Below, one piece after another: positions 56,452 to 64,000 of a stretch of DNA of 64,000 bases. The stretch lies in NCBI GenBank assembly GCA_038326025.1, contig JBBQJP010000021.1:9310-73309 (forward strand). The letters run 5' to 3'. The notes beneath the pieces are model-generated. The model was not told where the DNA came from. It searched no databases and was given only the letters and a program-made list of their open reading frames with translations. Numbering within the stretch: the stretch's first letter is position 1; every line of letters begins with the position of its first letter. This DNA comes from CAISIP01 sp038326025. Its GTDB lineage: Bacteria; Pseudomonadota; Gammaproteobacteria; Burkholderiales; Burkholderiaceae_C. The translations under genes and the position numbers were made by a program.

Positions 56452-57006
56452 CTACCATGCCGCGCTGCCTGGCCCGCCCTTGAACGGGCCAACCAATTCG
56501 GGCGTGATCCAGCCGCCATACAAGCCGCCGGGCTGCGGCGTGACGGCTGCGCCGTCAATACGGCAATCGAGCTCAGCCGGATAGAACGACACGCAATCGG
56601 CCAGCGCTTGGGCACCGGGCAGCGGCTGCGGGTAGCTCCAGGCAACGCGGGGCAGCCGGCGATCGACCTGCGCCAGGGTCCAGTACTGCGCCGTTCCTTT
56701 CCACTCGCAGAAAGAACTGCCGGCTGCCGGCTCCAGCAGATGCCGGGCCACGTCGGACCACGGCAGGTAGACGCTCGGCGGGTGGGCGGTCTCCAGCACG
56801 AGCACGGCGCGCCGCGTGCGCGCCACTTCGACATCACCCCAGCGCACCACCACTTCGCGCGCATCCGACACCAGACGCGGCGGGCGCGGGAAGTCCCAGA
56901 CCGACGTCTGGCCCGGCCCCGGCGCCGTGGCGAAGGGCGGGCGCACCTGGCCTTGCCAGCGCCACTGCTGGCGCGCCGCACGGATCCAGTCGGGAAGCTC
57001 GGACAT
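56452..57006 (-). CDS. DUF427 domain-containing protein
   Basis: About 184 residues. The DUF427 core is at about 45-150: VVVRWGDVEVARTRRAVLVL, YLPWSDVARHLLEP, CEWKGTAQYWTL and CVSFYPAELDCRIDG. It is a small beta-tent fold protein with unknown function in bacteria. ATG at 57006 or 57009 is likely; the frame opens further upstream at 57069. It converges with the SOUL gene. Confidence 0.85.
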   Translation of the reverse strand: MSELPDWIRAARQQWRWQGQVRPPFATAPGPGQTSVWDFPRPPRLVSDAREVVVRWGDVEVARTRRAVLVLETAHPPSVYLPWSDVARHLLEPAAGSSFCEWKGTAQYWTLAQVDRRLPRVAWSYPQPLPGAQALADCVSFYPAELDCRIDGAAVTPQPGGLYGGWITPELVGPFKGGPGSAAW

Positions 57007-57076
57007 CATTTTGGCAATACGCAAGCTGGATTGGATCGGGGGATCGGATTGCACCTCCGTTTCGAACATTGCACGA

Positions 57077-57523
57077 TCACAGTCGGGCCTGCTGTTCGAA
57101 ACGGCTCTTGAATTCCTGCATCCGGGAGCGGTTTTTCCCCCAGTCGAACAAGCCGAACAACGAGCGGGACCGGAAGTCGACGCGCTGCCCCTGGGGGTCG
57201 ATGCGGAAGTCGACCTGGTCCTTGAACCCTGCGGGCGTGGTGAAGATCACCTCCAGCGCCAGAGGCTCGTCGCGAACGACGGTTGCCTCGGGAAAGCTTG
57301 CGAGTGTGGCCCGCAGCATGCCCATAACCTGGGCGGGCGTGCCGGCGAACCGCAGTGGCAGCAGGTCGCCGTCGCCACGCGAGCTCACGCAATTGCTGGG
57401 CAGCGAACACGCCAGATCCGGATTGCCGGAATCCGCAGCAGCTGTCGCAGAAGGTGTCGGCGCCGTCGCGGCACAAGCACCCAGCAGCAACGCCAATGTC
57501 AGGACCAAGAACTTGGATTTCAT
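57077..57523 (-). CDS. DUF1499 lipoprotein
   Basis: About 148 residues with a lipoprotein signal (LVLTLALLLGACAATAP). The DUF1499 domain is CSLPSNCVSSRGDGDLLPLR and VDFRSRSLFGLFDWGKNRSR, with the family's Cys-Val-Ser/Ser motif and the terminal Arg-Ser-Arg...Asn-Arg segment. Envelope protein of unknown role, seen in photosynthetic and stress-linked loci. It is 70 bp before the DUF427 gene on the same strand. Confidence 0.82.
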   Translation of the reverse strand: MKSKFLVLTLALLLGACAATAPTPSATAAADSGNPDLACSLPSNCVSSRGDGDLLPLRFAGTPAQVMGMLRATLASFPEATVVRDEPLALEVIFTTPAGFKDQVDFRIDPQGQRVDFRSRSLFGLFDWGKNRSRMQEFKSRFEQQARL

Positions 57524-57717
57524 TTGAACGCTTTTCAATTCAATGCCTATTCCGGCAAATCACCAGTATCGGGCGCGGGACGACACCTTGCTGGAAACAA
57601 GGTTTCAACCGAGTGCGGCGAAACCGCCCGCCAAAAACAGATGCCAACGGGCATGCCGAGGCGGCTTGGGCGATCGCCGCCATCGAAACATGCTCACCAC
57701 CCGCGGCGGGGCCGACC

Positions 57718-58128
57718 TCAATCGGCTGGACGGAAAATCTCGCGCTGCAATCCCCATTGCTCCATCGCGCTGGAAATGATGATGGACTCGGCGATGTCGA
57801 CCGTGCCGTCGGAGTGCGCGATGTCGACACACAACCGCAGCAAGCGCTTCTGCAGTTCGGGATTGTCGATTTCGCCGACGATGTCGCGCAATGTGAACTC
57901 ATCGACCGGACAGGTATTGCCCATGCTCAGTCGCGCACTCGGCGCCAGATCGTCGTATGCGTCGTGCAGCACGGTTGCCAGCGCATCACGGTCGAGTCCG
58001 AGTTGTGCGTGCACGTCGGGATGGCCGAGCAGTTCGAATTCTGCGTCGCTGATGTCTCCGTCCGCCAATACGGTCAGGGCGACGATGCGGGCAGCGGCCT
58101 GCGGGCTGTTGGTCGGGTATCTGCGCAT
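57718..58128 (-). CDS. TerB-like (tellurite resistance TerB-family fold) protein
   Basis: 136 residues, all helical. ATG at 58128 follows AAGGAG. MRRYPTNSPQAAARIVALTV matches the TerB-like protein at 26468. Metal-type acidic turns LADGDISDAEFELL and HSDGTVDIAESIII are better preserved than in that copy and are typical of TerB. It is the last gene before the remnants next to repeat copy 4. Function unknown. Confidence 0.82.
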   Translation of the reverse strand: MRRYPTNSPQAAARIVALTVLADGDISDAEFELLGHPDVHAQLGLDRDALATVLHDAYDDLAPSARLSMGNTCPVDEFTLRDIVGEIDNPELQKRLLRLCVDIAHSDGTVDIAESIIISSAMEQWGLQREIFRPAD

Positions 58129-58439
58129 GGTTAGTCTCTCCTTGGTTGATGGTGGTTGGCTTGGTGGGCGGTCCTGCCGCAGCCTGGTCGATCCCTGGCG
58201 CATGTTGTCCGGCTGCCGAACCGGCTGCGCGAGACGGGTCCTGTCTTGGCCGCGCGCTTGCACTGCACATCCCGGACAGGCCGTCGAAGCCATGGCCCAG
58301 GCCGATCCGGATCAGCGACCGGTCGAGCGCGGCCTTGACAACGATTGCGTGCGCGCTCTGCTTCTTCGGGCCCGGCCGAGTGGGCCGGGGCTGCTACTCC
58401 CCTCGAAGAAATCGCAGTCTGGCACGAACTGTGAAGGCC
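58129..58439. other. Intergenic stretch, no gene recognised
   Basis: 311 bases upstream of the TerB-like gene. Apart from a GC-rich hairpin (CCCGGCC/GGCCGGG, 58371-58389), nothing recognisable was seen. Confidence 0.4.
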
Positions 58440-58560
58440 CCACGGCTATTGCAGAATTTGCGGCCGATGCTGTGGCTCGTCTACCCGAAGTCCAATGTGC
58501 TACCCGCGAAAGTCAGGGTCTTCATCGACTTCCTGATGGAGAAGATCGCCATCGCTCCAG
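58440..58560 (+). pseudogene. C-terminal remnant of a LysR-type regulator
   Basis: The frame reads PMLWLVYPKSNVLPAKVRVF then IDFLMEKIA, the typical end of a LysR substrate-binding domain (LWxVYPxxxxLxxKVRxFIDFL). No start, helix-turn-helix or remaining domain is present. It lies about 55 bp before repeat copy 4 and may be the truncated 3' end of a gene disrupted by an insertion. Confidence 0.65.
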
Positions 58561-58610
58561 TATGGGTCGCGCGAGGGCCTCCAGATCGTGCGGGTATTTC
58601 GTGCAAGCAA

Positions 58611-58725
58611 CTACCACCTGGCGACACCAGCCACTGCTGCACTTGCCAGACGCGTATCTATTTACAAGGACGAGCAATTTTCAGATCATGCGCCGCTGAC
58701 GATCGAATACGACATGAAGCTTTGA
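58611..58725 (+). repeat. Exonuclease 3'-end repeat, copy 4 (orphan)
   Basis: 115 bp from CTACCACCTGGCGACACC to TGA. It encodes YHLATPATAALARRVS ... FSDHAPLTIEYDMKL; 30 of 37 residues match copy 0. It is preceded by TTTCGTGCAAGCAA, similar to copy 1's flank. As the outermost copy it may be the host's original 3' end, displaced by about 32 kb. Confidence 0.95.
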
Positions 58726-58788
58726 CGCAGGACTTGGATGGATGAGCTCAAAAGACCTCCAATCAGGCCTATTCCTTGGAATACGGAG

Positions 58789-59334
58789 TCAGCGCCATTT
58801 GATCGAGCAACCGATGCTCGCGACTTGCTGCTTCGGACCCTTGCCCGTTAACGCAACTTGGCGCATGGCGTTGAGCAACTCGGGATCGCGTTCCCCAGCG
58901 TTGCCCATCCGAAGATCGTCCAATCGGCCCCGGTATTGCAATTCCCCGCCTTTGTCGAGACCGAAAAATTCGGGCGTGCACACAGCACCAAAGGCGCGAC
59001 CCACGGTCTGATCTTCGTCCACCAGGTAGGGGAATGCAAAGCCGTGCAGCGCGGCAAAGCGCTTCATGTTCGGCGGCGAGTCCGATGGCACACGGTGGTA
59101 GTCGTTGGACATCACCGCCACCACCCGCGTTCCCTCCTCGAGCAGCGTTTGGGTGTCGGCGGCGAGGCGGGCCGCAATGGCCTGCACGTAGGGACAGTGG
59201 TTGCAGATGAACATGACCAGCAAGCCCTTGTCGCCCAGATTTTCAGACAGGGTGAAGGCGCGGCCGTCGGAGTCTTTCAGCGTGAAGTCGGGGGCCTTCC
59301 AACCAAAAACGCAAACGGGGGTGTCAAGCAACAT
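58789..59334 (-). CDS. Thioredoxin-fold (AhpC/TSA-like) protein
   Basis: 181 residues: PDFTLKDSDGRAFTLSENLG followed by LVMFICNHCPYVQAIAARLA, a Cys-x-x-Cys motif in the peroxiredoxin-like/TlpA fold, and FGAVCTPEFFGLDKGGELQY. These thioredoxin family proteins reduce disulfides or peroxides. The ATG at 59334 follows a GGAG site (AAAGGAGAGACG). It is 44 bp downstream of the DsbA-like gene. Confidence 0.87.
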   Translation of the reverse strand: MLLDTPVCVFGWKAPDFTLKDSDGRAFTLSENLGDKGLLVMFICNHCPYVQAIAARLAADTQTLLEEGTRVVAVMSNDYHRVPSDSPPNMKRFAALHGFAFPYLVDEDQTVGRAFGAVCTPEFFGLDKGGELQYRGRLDDLRMGNAGERDPELLNAMRQVALTGKGPKQQVASIGCSIKWR

Positions 59335-59378
59335 CGTCTCTCCTTTTCGTGTCATTGATGGTTCATCGCGGCCTTCGC

Positions 59379-60050
59379 TCAAGAGGTCGGCGCGGCTTCT
59401 ACCGGCATGGCCGCCAACTGATTCAGGATGCTGGTGAAGTTCTCCACCCCTTGCGCGCCGCTCACCAGGTGGCGCCGGTTGAAAACCACCGCGGGCACGC
59501 CCTGGATGCCCTGGCCGGTCCAATACTGCTCGGCCTCACGCACCTCGGCGGCAAACCGCTGATCGGCCAGCACTGCCAGTGCCGCCGTCCGGTCCAGGCC
59601 AATTTCTGCAGCCACATCGGCCAACACGGCGTTGTCGGAGAGGTTACGTCCGTGCGTGAAGTGAGCGGCAAAAAGCGCCATTTTCAGATCGTGCATGCGG
59701 CCTTGTTGTTCGGCCCAGTGCAAAAGCTGGTGCTGATTGAAGCTGTTGTGCATGCCTTTGTCATCGGCAAAGCGGAACTCAAATCCAACTTCTGCGCCGA
59801 CCTGCGTCATGTGCACGCGGCTGGCATCCGACTGCTCCTTCGTGGAACCGTATTTTTCGGCCACATGCTCACGGATATTCTGACCTTCGGGTGGCATACC
59901 GGGGTTCAATTCAAACGGATGCCAGCGAATTTCGTGTGGCGTACCCGTCGCCTCCAGTGCCGTGGCGAGTTGCCTATAGCCGATGACACACCAGGGGCAC
60001 ATTACATCCGAGACGATGTCGATCTGCAGCTTGGAGGTAGTCGATGTCAT
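59379..60050 (-). CDS. DsbA-family oxidoreductase, FrnE-like
   Basis: 223 residues without a signal peptide, so cytoplasmic. CPWC active site in IVSDVMCPWCVIGYRQL. The helical insertion has MHNSFNQHQLLHWAEQQG, and IQGVPAVVFNRRHLVSGAQG contains the cis-Pro, all typical of FrnE-like 2-hydroxychromene-isomerase-like DsbA proteins. Likely handles disulfides or small thiol adducts under stress. It is divergent from the transglutaminase gene. Confidence 0.9.
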   Translation of the reverse strand: MTSTTSKLQIDIVSDVMCPWCVIGYRQLATALEATGTPHEIRWHPFELNPGMPPEGQNIREHVAEKYGSTKEQSDASRVHMTQVGAEVGFEFRFADDKGMHNSFNQHQLLHWAEQQGRMHDLKMALFAAHFTHGRNLSDNAVLADVAAEIGLDRTAALAVLADQRFAAEVREAEQYWTGQGIQGVPAVVFNRRHLVSGAQGVENFTSILNQLAAMPVEAAPTS

Positions 60051-60334
60051 GGTCCAGTTCCTTGTAGTTCATTGGGTGACGCCGGTCGGATTGACCAGAG
60101 GAAAGTCTGGGCAATCCGCCACGGCATCAAATTCTCCTGCCCAGGGGCGCAATGCTGAATTCTGGCACCCTTGATCAGATTCGTATCGACGGCAACACGT
60201 GGATGGACTTCAGCTCGATTTCGGGCGGTTCTATTGACAACGGCAAATGGCGAAGCCCCTGTGAAAGGAGTCTGTCTGCGGCTCACCTTCACCCAAGGTG
60301 TTAATCTGGATGCCATTCAGGAGCCCGCACCACC

Positions 60335-61195
60335 GTGACCCAAATTCGAATCAGCCATACAACGGTCTATCACTACCGCACCGCGGTCAGCCTGAATCCG
60401 CATCGGCTGATGCTGCGTCCCAGGGAAAGCCGTGAACTTCAACTCGTGTCGCACGCCTTGAAGGTATCTCCCGACGCGGCGATCGCGTGGGCGCACGATG
60501 TATGGGGCAATGCTGTCGCGACGGCATCGTTCAGCAGCAAGACAGACGAATTGCGGATCGAAAGCACGGTCGAACTGGACCTCACCGGCAACCCCTGGCC
60601 GATCTTCAATATTGCGGTATCAGCCCTCAATTTTCCTTTTTTCTATTCGAACGATGAACGTGCTGATCTGGGCACCCTGGCGATTCAGCAGTACCTTGAC
60701 CCGATGGGGCGCCTGCAGAAATGGGCCCGAACTTTCGTGCGGGGCGTCGCACCCGACACGCTGGAACTGCTCAAGGCGATCAGCCACGGTGTATCCGAAG
60801 CCCTGCAATACGAGGTGCGCGAAAGCGAAGGCACCCAGACGCCGATCGAATCGCTCGACCGCGGCCGGGGCTCGTGCCGCGATTTCGCCATTCTGTTCGC
60901 CGAAGCAGTACGCAGCCTGGACATCGGCGCCCGGATCGTGTCGGGTTATCTGTACGATCCGCAGAGCACTGCAACCGGTTCGTCGGGGTCCGGATCTACC
61001 CACGCATGGGCAGAGGTCTATGTGCCTGGGGCCGGCTGGATCAACTTCGATCCGACCAATCGCAGCATCGGCGGATTCAATCTGGTGCCGGTCGCCGTTG
61101 CCCGTGACATCACGCTGTTGATGCCGGTGTCGGGAAGTTATGCCGGGGCGGCTGACGCGTTTGCGGGGATGGAAGTCGAGGTCCGGGTGAGTTGA
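60335..61195 (+). CDS. Transglutaminase-like cysteine protease family protein
   Basis: 286 residues. Bacterial transglutaminase N-terminal region (ISHTTVYHYRTAVSLNPHRL) and core with triad Cys in GRGSCRDFAILFAE, His in STHAWAEVYVPG and Asp in WINFDPTNRSI. The start is GTG at 60335 with AGGAGC upstream. Such proteins probably hydrolyse peptides or isopeptide bonds; the substrate is unknown. It overlaps slightly at its 3' end with the transposase remnant frame. Confidence 0.9.
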   Translation: MTQIRISHTTVYHYRTAVSLNPHRLMLRPRESRELQLVSHALKVSPDAAIAWAHDVWGNAVATASFSSKTDELRIESTVELDLTGNPWPIFNIAVSALNFPFFYSNDERADLGTLAIQQYLDPMGRLQKWARTFVRGVAPDTLELLKAISHGVSEALQYEVRESEGTQTPIESLDRGRGSCRDFAILFAEAVRSLDIGARIVSGYLYDPQSTATGSSGSGSTHAWAEVYVPGAGWINFDPTNRSIGGFNLVPVAVARDITLLMPVSGSYAGAADAFAGMEVEVRVS

Positions 61196-61419
61196 ACGGG
61201 CCGGGCGCCGGGGATCGAGTGCAGCAGCCGCAAGGTGCGCGCTTCGTCACCGTCGGCGTCCGGCTCGGCCAGGTAGGTCTGCCCCTTCTCCTCGATCAGA
61301 ACGCCCCGGCGCATGAGCATCTTCATCAGCCGGGTGATGACCGTCAGCAGCAGCGCGTGCAGTTCGTCGTCGCCGGTCACACCGGCTTCGCACCCGAAGC
61401 GGGTGGGTGGACCGGGCAA
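61196..61419 (-). pseudogene. Remnant of an IS91/ISCR-type transposase
   Basis: Read leftward: DELHALLLTVITRLMKMLMR then RGVLIEEKGQTYLAEPDADG and EARTLRLL, an internal segment familiar from IS91-like Y2 transposases of beta-proteobacteria. The N-terminal zinc-finger and C-terminal Tyr region are both missing, cut off at the transglutaminase stop. It marks a past transposition. Confidence 0.65.
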
Positions 61420-61439
61420 TAGTGCCCGGTCAAGAGAAC

Positions 61440-62210
61440 CTATTTAAGCCATTTGTCGGTGACCTTGGCGTAAGCGCCACTGGCCTTCTCTAGGTGCAAC
61501 CAGGTGTCGAACCAGTTCTTCATGCTGGTGTCGCCACGGGGCAGCATGTAGCCCATTTCACCGTACTGCAAAGGTTTCTCGGGGTTCACGGCGCACAGAC
61601 CAGGCCGCAATTTTTGTTGCACCATGGTCTCGACCGACTCCGAGATCATGACGTCGGCATTGCCTTTAAGAATCTCGTCAAAGATGGTCACGTTGTCATT
61701 GAACACAATGACCTTCGCCAGCGGCAAATTGGCGCGTACAAAGCGCTCATTGCTACCGCCGGGGTTGGTAATGACCGTGGTGGTGGACTTGTTGAGGTCG
61801 GCCACGGTCTGGAACTTGCCGACGTTCTCACACTTCGTGATGGGAGCCTTCCCATTGACCATATAAGCGTCGGTGAAGTTAACCTTCTTGGCGCGCTCCG
61901 TGCTGACGGAAATGCCGCCCACTGCAACGTCACACTTCTCCAAGTAATCGTTCATCAGCGTGGGCCAGGAGCTTTTCACCATGACCACCTCGACGCCCAG
62001 GGACTTGGCCGCGGACTGAATCAAGTCAATGTCGATACCCTCAAAGCTCCCATCGGGCTTGGCATAGCTGAATGGTTTGTAGTCGCCGGGCGAGCAGACG
62101 CGCAACTTGCCGGCTTTCATGACGTCATCCAGACGCGAGGGTTCAGCCTGGGCGCTTGCGGCTAACAGTCCAAAGGCCAGGGCGGTGAGTAGATGACGGG
62201 TAGTGGACAT
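61440..62210 (-). CDS. Amino-acid-type ABC transporter substrate-binding protein
   Basis: 256 residues with a signal peptide (ALAFGLLAASAQA). SBP_bac_3 features: LRVCSPGDYKPFSY, GIDIDLIQSAAKSLGVEVVM, DVAVGGISVSTERAKKVNFT and GNADVMISESVETM. It binds polar amino acids or cyclohexadienyl compounds in the periplasm (it may also be a PheC-like cyclohexadienyl dehydratase). AAAGGAG precedes the ATG. No permease or ATPase genes lie nearby. A short CACC/GGTG inverted repeat at 62252-62265 is a possible operator. Confidence 0.87.
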   Translation of the reverse strand: MSTTRHLLTALAFGLLAASAQAEPSRLDDVMKAGKLRVCSPGDYKPFSYAKPDGSFEGIDIDLIQSAAKSLGVEVVMVKSSWPTLMNDYLEKCDVAVGGISVSTERAKKVNFTDAYMVNGKAPITKCENVGKFQTVADLNKSTTTVITNPGGSNERFVRANLPLAKVIVFNDNVTIFDEILKGNADVMISESVETMVQQKLRPGLCAVNPEKPLQYGEMGYMLPRGDTSMKNWFDTWLHLEKASGAYAKVTDKWLK

Positions 62211-62397
62211 GGAGACTCCTTTGTCAACGACAATTGAAATTGAACCAAAAACACCAAAAATGGTGATTTAGTATGTCACTTTTGTGACTCGGGGCACCGA
62301 TCCAAAAAACCGAAACATACCCGGGTTCACAACAACATCGACACAGAAGCTTTGGCATAGGAAAGGGCCCGTCGCAGGACTGGCCTCCAGTGCCCTT

Positions 62398-62628
62398 TCA
62401 CCTGGGTCCATCATGCTCGGCGAGGGTCACGTTGCCAGCCAACTGCACTTGATTACGCCCTGCTCGTTTCGCGCGGTATACAGCTGCTTGCGCCCCGGCG
62501 ATAAGCGCCTCGACCCCGTCATATCGACCGTCAGTCATCACCGCAACGCCCAGGCTGATGGTGACTCGGCCGGCTCTGGCCTGTGGGTGGTACAGATTCA
62601 ACTCTTCCACCCGCTGTCGAAGACATCA
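62398..62628 (-). pseudogene. C-terminal remnant of a GGDEF (diguanylate cyclase) domain
   Basis: The leftward frame reads RQRVEELNLYHPQARAGRVT then ISLGVAVMTDGRYDGVEALI and AVYRAKRAGRNQVQLAG, the last part of a GGDEF domain. The GGDEF motif itself and the N-terminus are missing. Confidence 0.75.
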
Positions 62629-62942
62629 CCAGCGCCCCGTCAGCCAGCCAGGACACGCTGGCAGCGCTACACACCTACCGATCGGTGCAGTCGGCGTAAG
62701 CAGCAGGGCCACAGCACCCGGGCGCAACCGCACACCTTTCACGCACGACGCGGGATACGCGCCAAAATCGCGGAGAAAATGTGGAGGCCCGCCCAGACGG
62801 TCTCCATCTTTGTCAATGAGACTCCCGGTTGTTGCAGCGAGCCGACAGTGCGACCGTTGCGACCGATCAACCGGCGAGCCGGCTTCCGTGGAAGCACAGA
62901 ACCCGCGCGTGATCGTTATGCGTGATCGCTGGAGTTCTTGGG
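62629..62942. other. Intergenic stretch, no gene recognised
   Basis: 314 bases between the GGDEF remnant and the antiporter start; only short shadow frames were seen. Confidence 0.4.
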
Positions 62943-63632
62943 ATGCAGTACATCGAGTTGGCCTTTGTCGTAGTGTGTGCGGTGGCCGTTCTTCAGGCCA
63001 TCGGCCGCCATGTTCCTGTTCCCATGGCCGCGTTGCAGATCACGGCCGGCGTGGCACTGTCACGCGTCGCCGAACTGGACGATCTGCGCGAACAGTCGGC
63101 CCTGCTGTTCGTGATGCTGGTGCCGCCGCTGCTGTATGTCGAGGCGCGCCATATTTCCAAGCGCGAACTGCTGCAGGCCACCAAACCGGTGCTGGGGTTG
63201 GCGATCGGCCTGGTGGCGCTCACCATCCTCGTGATCGGCTTCGGCCTGCATGCGCTGGTGCCGAGTGTGCCACTGTCCATGTGTTTCGCGCTCGCGGCCG
63301 CGTTGTCGTCGACCGACACCGCCGCGGTGAGTTCCGTGGTGCGCAAGATCCCGCAACCGCCGCGACTGAAGATCCTGCTCAGCGGCGAGAGCCTGCTCAA
63401 CGATTCGGTCGCGCTGGCCGCGTTCAACGTCGCTGTGGTGGCGTGTGTCACGGCCAGCTTCTCCCCCGGCGAAGCCCCCTTGTCGCTGCTGGCAGTCTCT
63501 CCCGGCGGGCTTGCCACCGGCGCCACCCGCGCAGCAATCGCGCGAAAGCGGGAGATCACGAGCGGAACATCTCGCGGTCAGAGGTGTTGCACTGGCCCGT
63601 CAAATATCGCGTCTACGAAGAACAGGCGATAG
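62943..63632 (+). pseudogene. Na+/H+ antiporter (CPA1/NhaP-like), N-terminal half only
   Basis: The ATG at 62943 opens MQYIELAFVVVCAVAVLQAI. Typical CPA1 helices follow: VMLVPPLLYVEARHISKREL, CFALAAALSSTDTAAVSSV and ILLSGESLLNDSVALAAFNV. After about residue 193 (LSLLAVSPGGLATGA) the sequence becomes unrelated basic/Ser-rich residues and stops at 63632. A full antiporter has about 500 residues, so it is truncated and probably inactive. Confidence 0.8.
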
Positions 63633-63690
63633 TAAGATGGCCAAGTCGGACGCTCTTGCCGCTCCCGCCGATCGGCTGCTTGATTTCATC

Positions 63691-64000
63691 ATGAGTACAC
63701 CGTTTCCGTTCAGGCGCACTTGCCCCTTTGACCCGCCGCCTCAGTACGCTGCAGCGCGTGCCGAGGCACCGCTATTCGCGGTGACGTTATGGAATGGCAA
63801 GCGTGCGTGGGTAGTGACCCGGCATGCCGAGGTACGTACCGTCCTGATGGACGACAAGTGCTTTTCCGGGCGTATGGCGCAGCCGGACTTTCCAACCGTG
63901 ACCGAGGCGCGTGTCACCGTGGACCGCAACGAGCGCGCTTTCGTCGGCATGGACAACCCCGACCACGATCGGTACCGGCGCTTCTTCACCCGCGAGTTCA
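63691..64000 (+). CDS. Cytochrome P450, N-terminal part (runs off the window)
   Basis: 103 residues visible: FPFRRTCPFDPPPQYAAARA, LWNGKRAWVVTRHAEVRTVL, DDKCFSGRMAQPDFPTVTEA and FVGMDNPDHDRYRRFFTREF, a bacterial class I P450 (helix C region MDxPxHxRxRRxxTxEF). The heme Cys lies beyond the window. An ATG at 63637 is also in frame and would add 18 residues. A substrate cannot be given. Confidence 0.88.
   Translation, partial: MSTPFPFRRTCPFDPPPQYAAARAEAPLFAVTLWNGKRAWVVTRHAEVRTVLMDDKCFSGRMAQPDFPTVTEARVTVDRNERAFVGMDNPDHDRYRRFFTREF

Noticed and set aside
25904..58725. Explaining the exonuclease ends as remains of full gene duplications
   Set aside because: All orphan copies start at the same base and have no upstream exonuclease homology, unlike randomly decayed duplicates.

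Overview
The window is GC-rich, densely coded DNA that looks like a beta-proteobacterial (Burkholderiales, probably Comamonadaceae-type) chromosome. The clues are the protein flavour of hemB, hemJ, mreBCD-mrdA, gatCAB, pyrE and exodeoxyribonuclease III, an NADH-dehydrogenase-like/SelD fusion, an NhaR-type regulator and Burkholderiales-style intergenic palindromes. The species cannot be fixed from sequence alone.

Bases 1-26018 are mostly core genome: a VanZ-like fragment, hemJ and hemB flanking a candidate small RNA, a glycine-zipper protein, a CorA-type channel, a set of catabolic and redox enzymes, a five-gene Mla/MCE-type lipid transport operon (9031-12741, with a cyclic-nucleotide-binding protein at 8468-9052), the rod-shape operon mreB-mreC-mreD-mrdA, the divergent gatC-gatA-gatB operon, a selD fusion, a DUF4124 protein and pyrE. 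pyrE is divergent from, and overlaps the start of, exodeoxyribonuclease III.

From the 3' end of that exonuclease gene to base 58725 the window changes character. The last 115 bp of the gene (CTACCA... to the stop codon) recur four more times, always on the + strand, each copy exactly 115 bp, beginning at the same base and ending at its stop codon: 25904-26018 (in the intact gene), 33808-33922, 37490-37604, 52179-52293 and 58611-58725. The copies differ from each other in sequence. This is what serial site-specific insertion of islands into the 3' end of one gene would leave, each newcomer supplying a replacement C-terminus. Four cargo modules lie between the copies. Module 1 holds a TerB-like protein, an NhaR-like regulator, a Ca/Na antiporter, CopD-like, DedA, SOUL and fasciclin proteins. 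Module 2 holds an alpha/beta hydrolase-LuxR fusion and an IS110 element. Module 3 holds a ParE remnant, a GcvT-like pseudogene, a cyclase/AAA signalling protein and a six-gene isoprenoid-like operon. Module 4 holds DUF3429, DUF393, DUF2256, HiPIP, MerR, SOUL, DUF427, DUF1499 and TerB-like genes. No integrase gene was recognised in any module.

After 58725 come a thioredoxin-fold protein, a FrnE-like DsbA protein, a transglutaminase, an amino-acid-type ABC binding protein, several remnants (ISCR/IS91-type transposase, GGDEF domain, Na/H antiporter) and the start of a cytochrome P450 running off the window.

The most interesting points are the exonuclease-anchored tandem island array and, within it, the operon 42099-51624. 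That operon combines an IspH-type reductase, a phytoene-desaturase-like FAD enzyme, a prenyl diphosphate synthase, an unrecognised phasin-like protein, a giant two-domain acetoacetate-decarboxylase-fold protein and a third single-domain relative. It may be an undescribed isoprenoid pathway.
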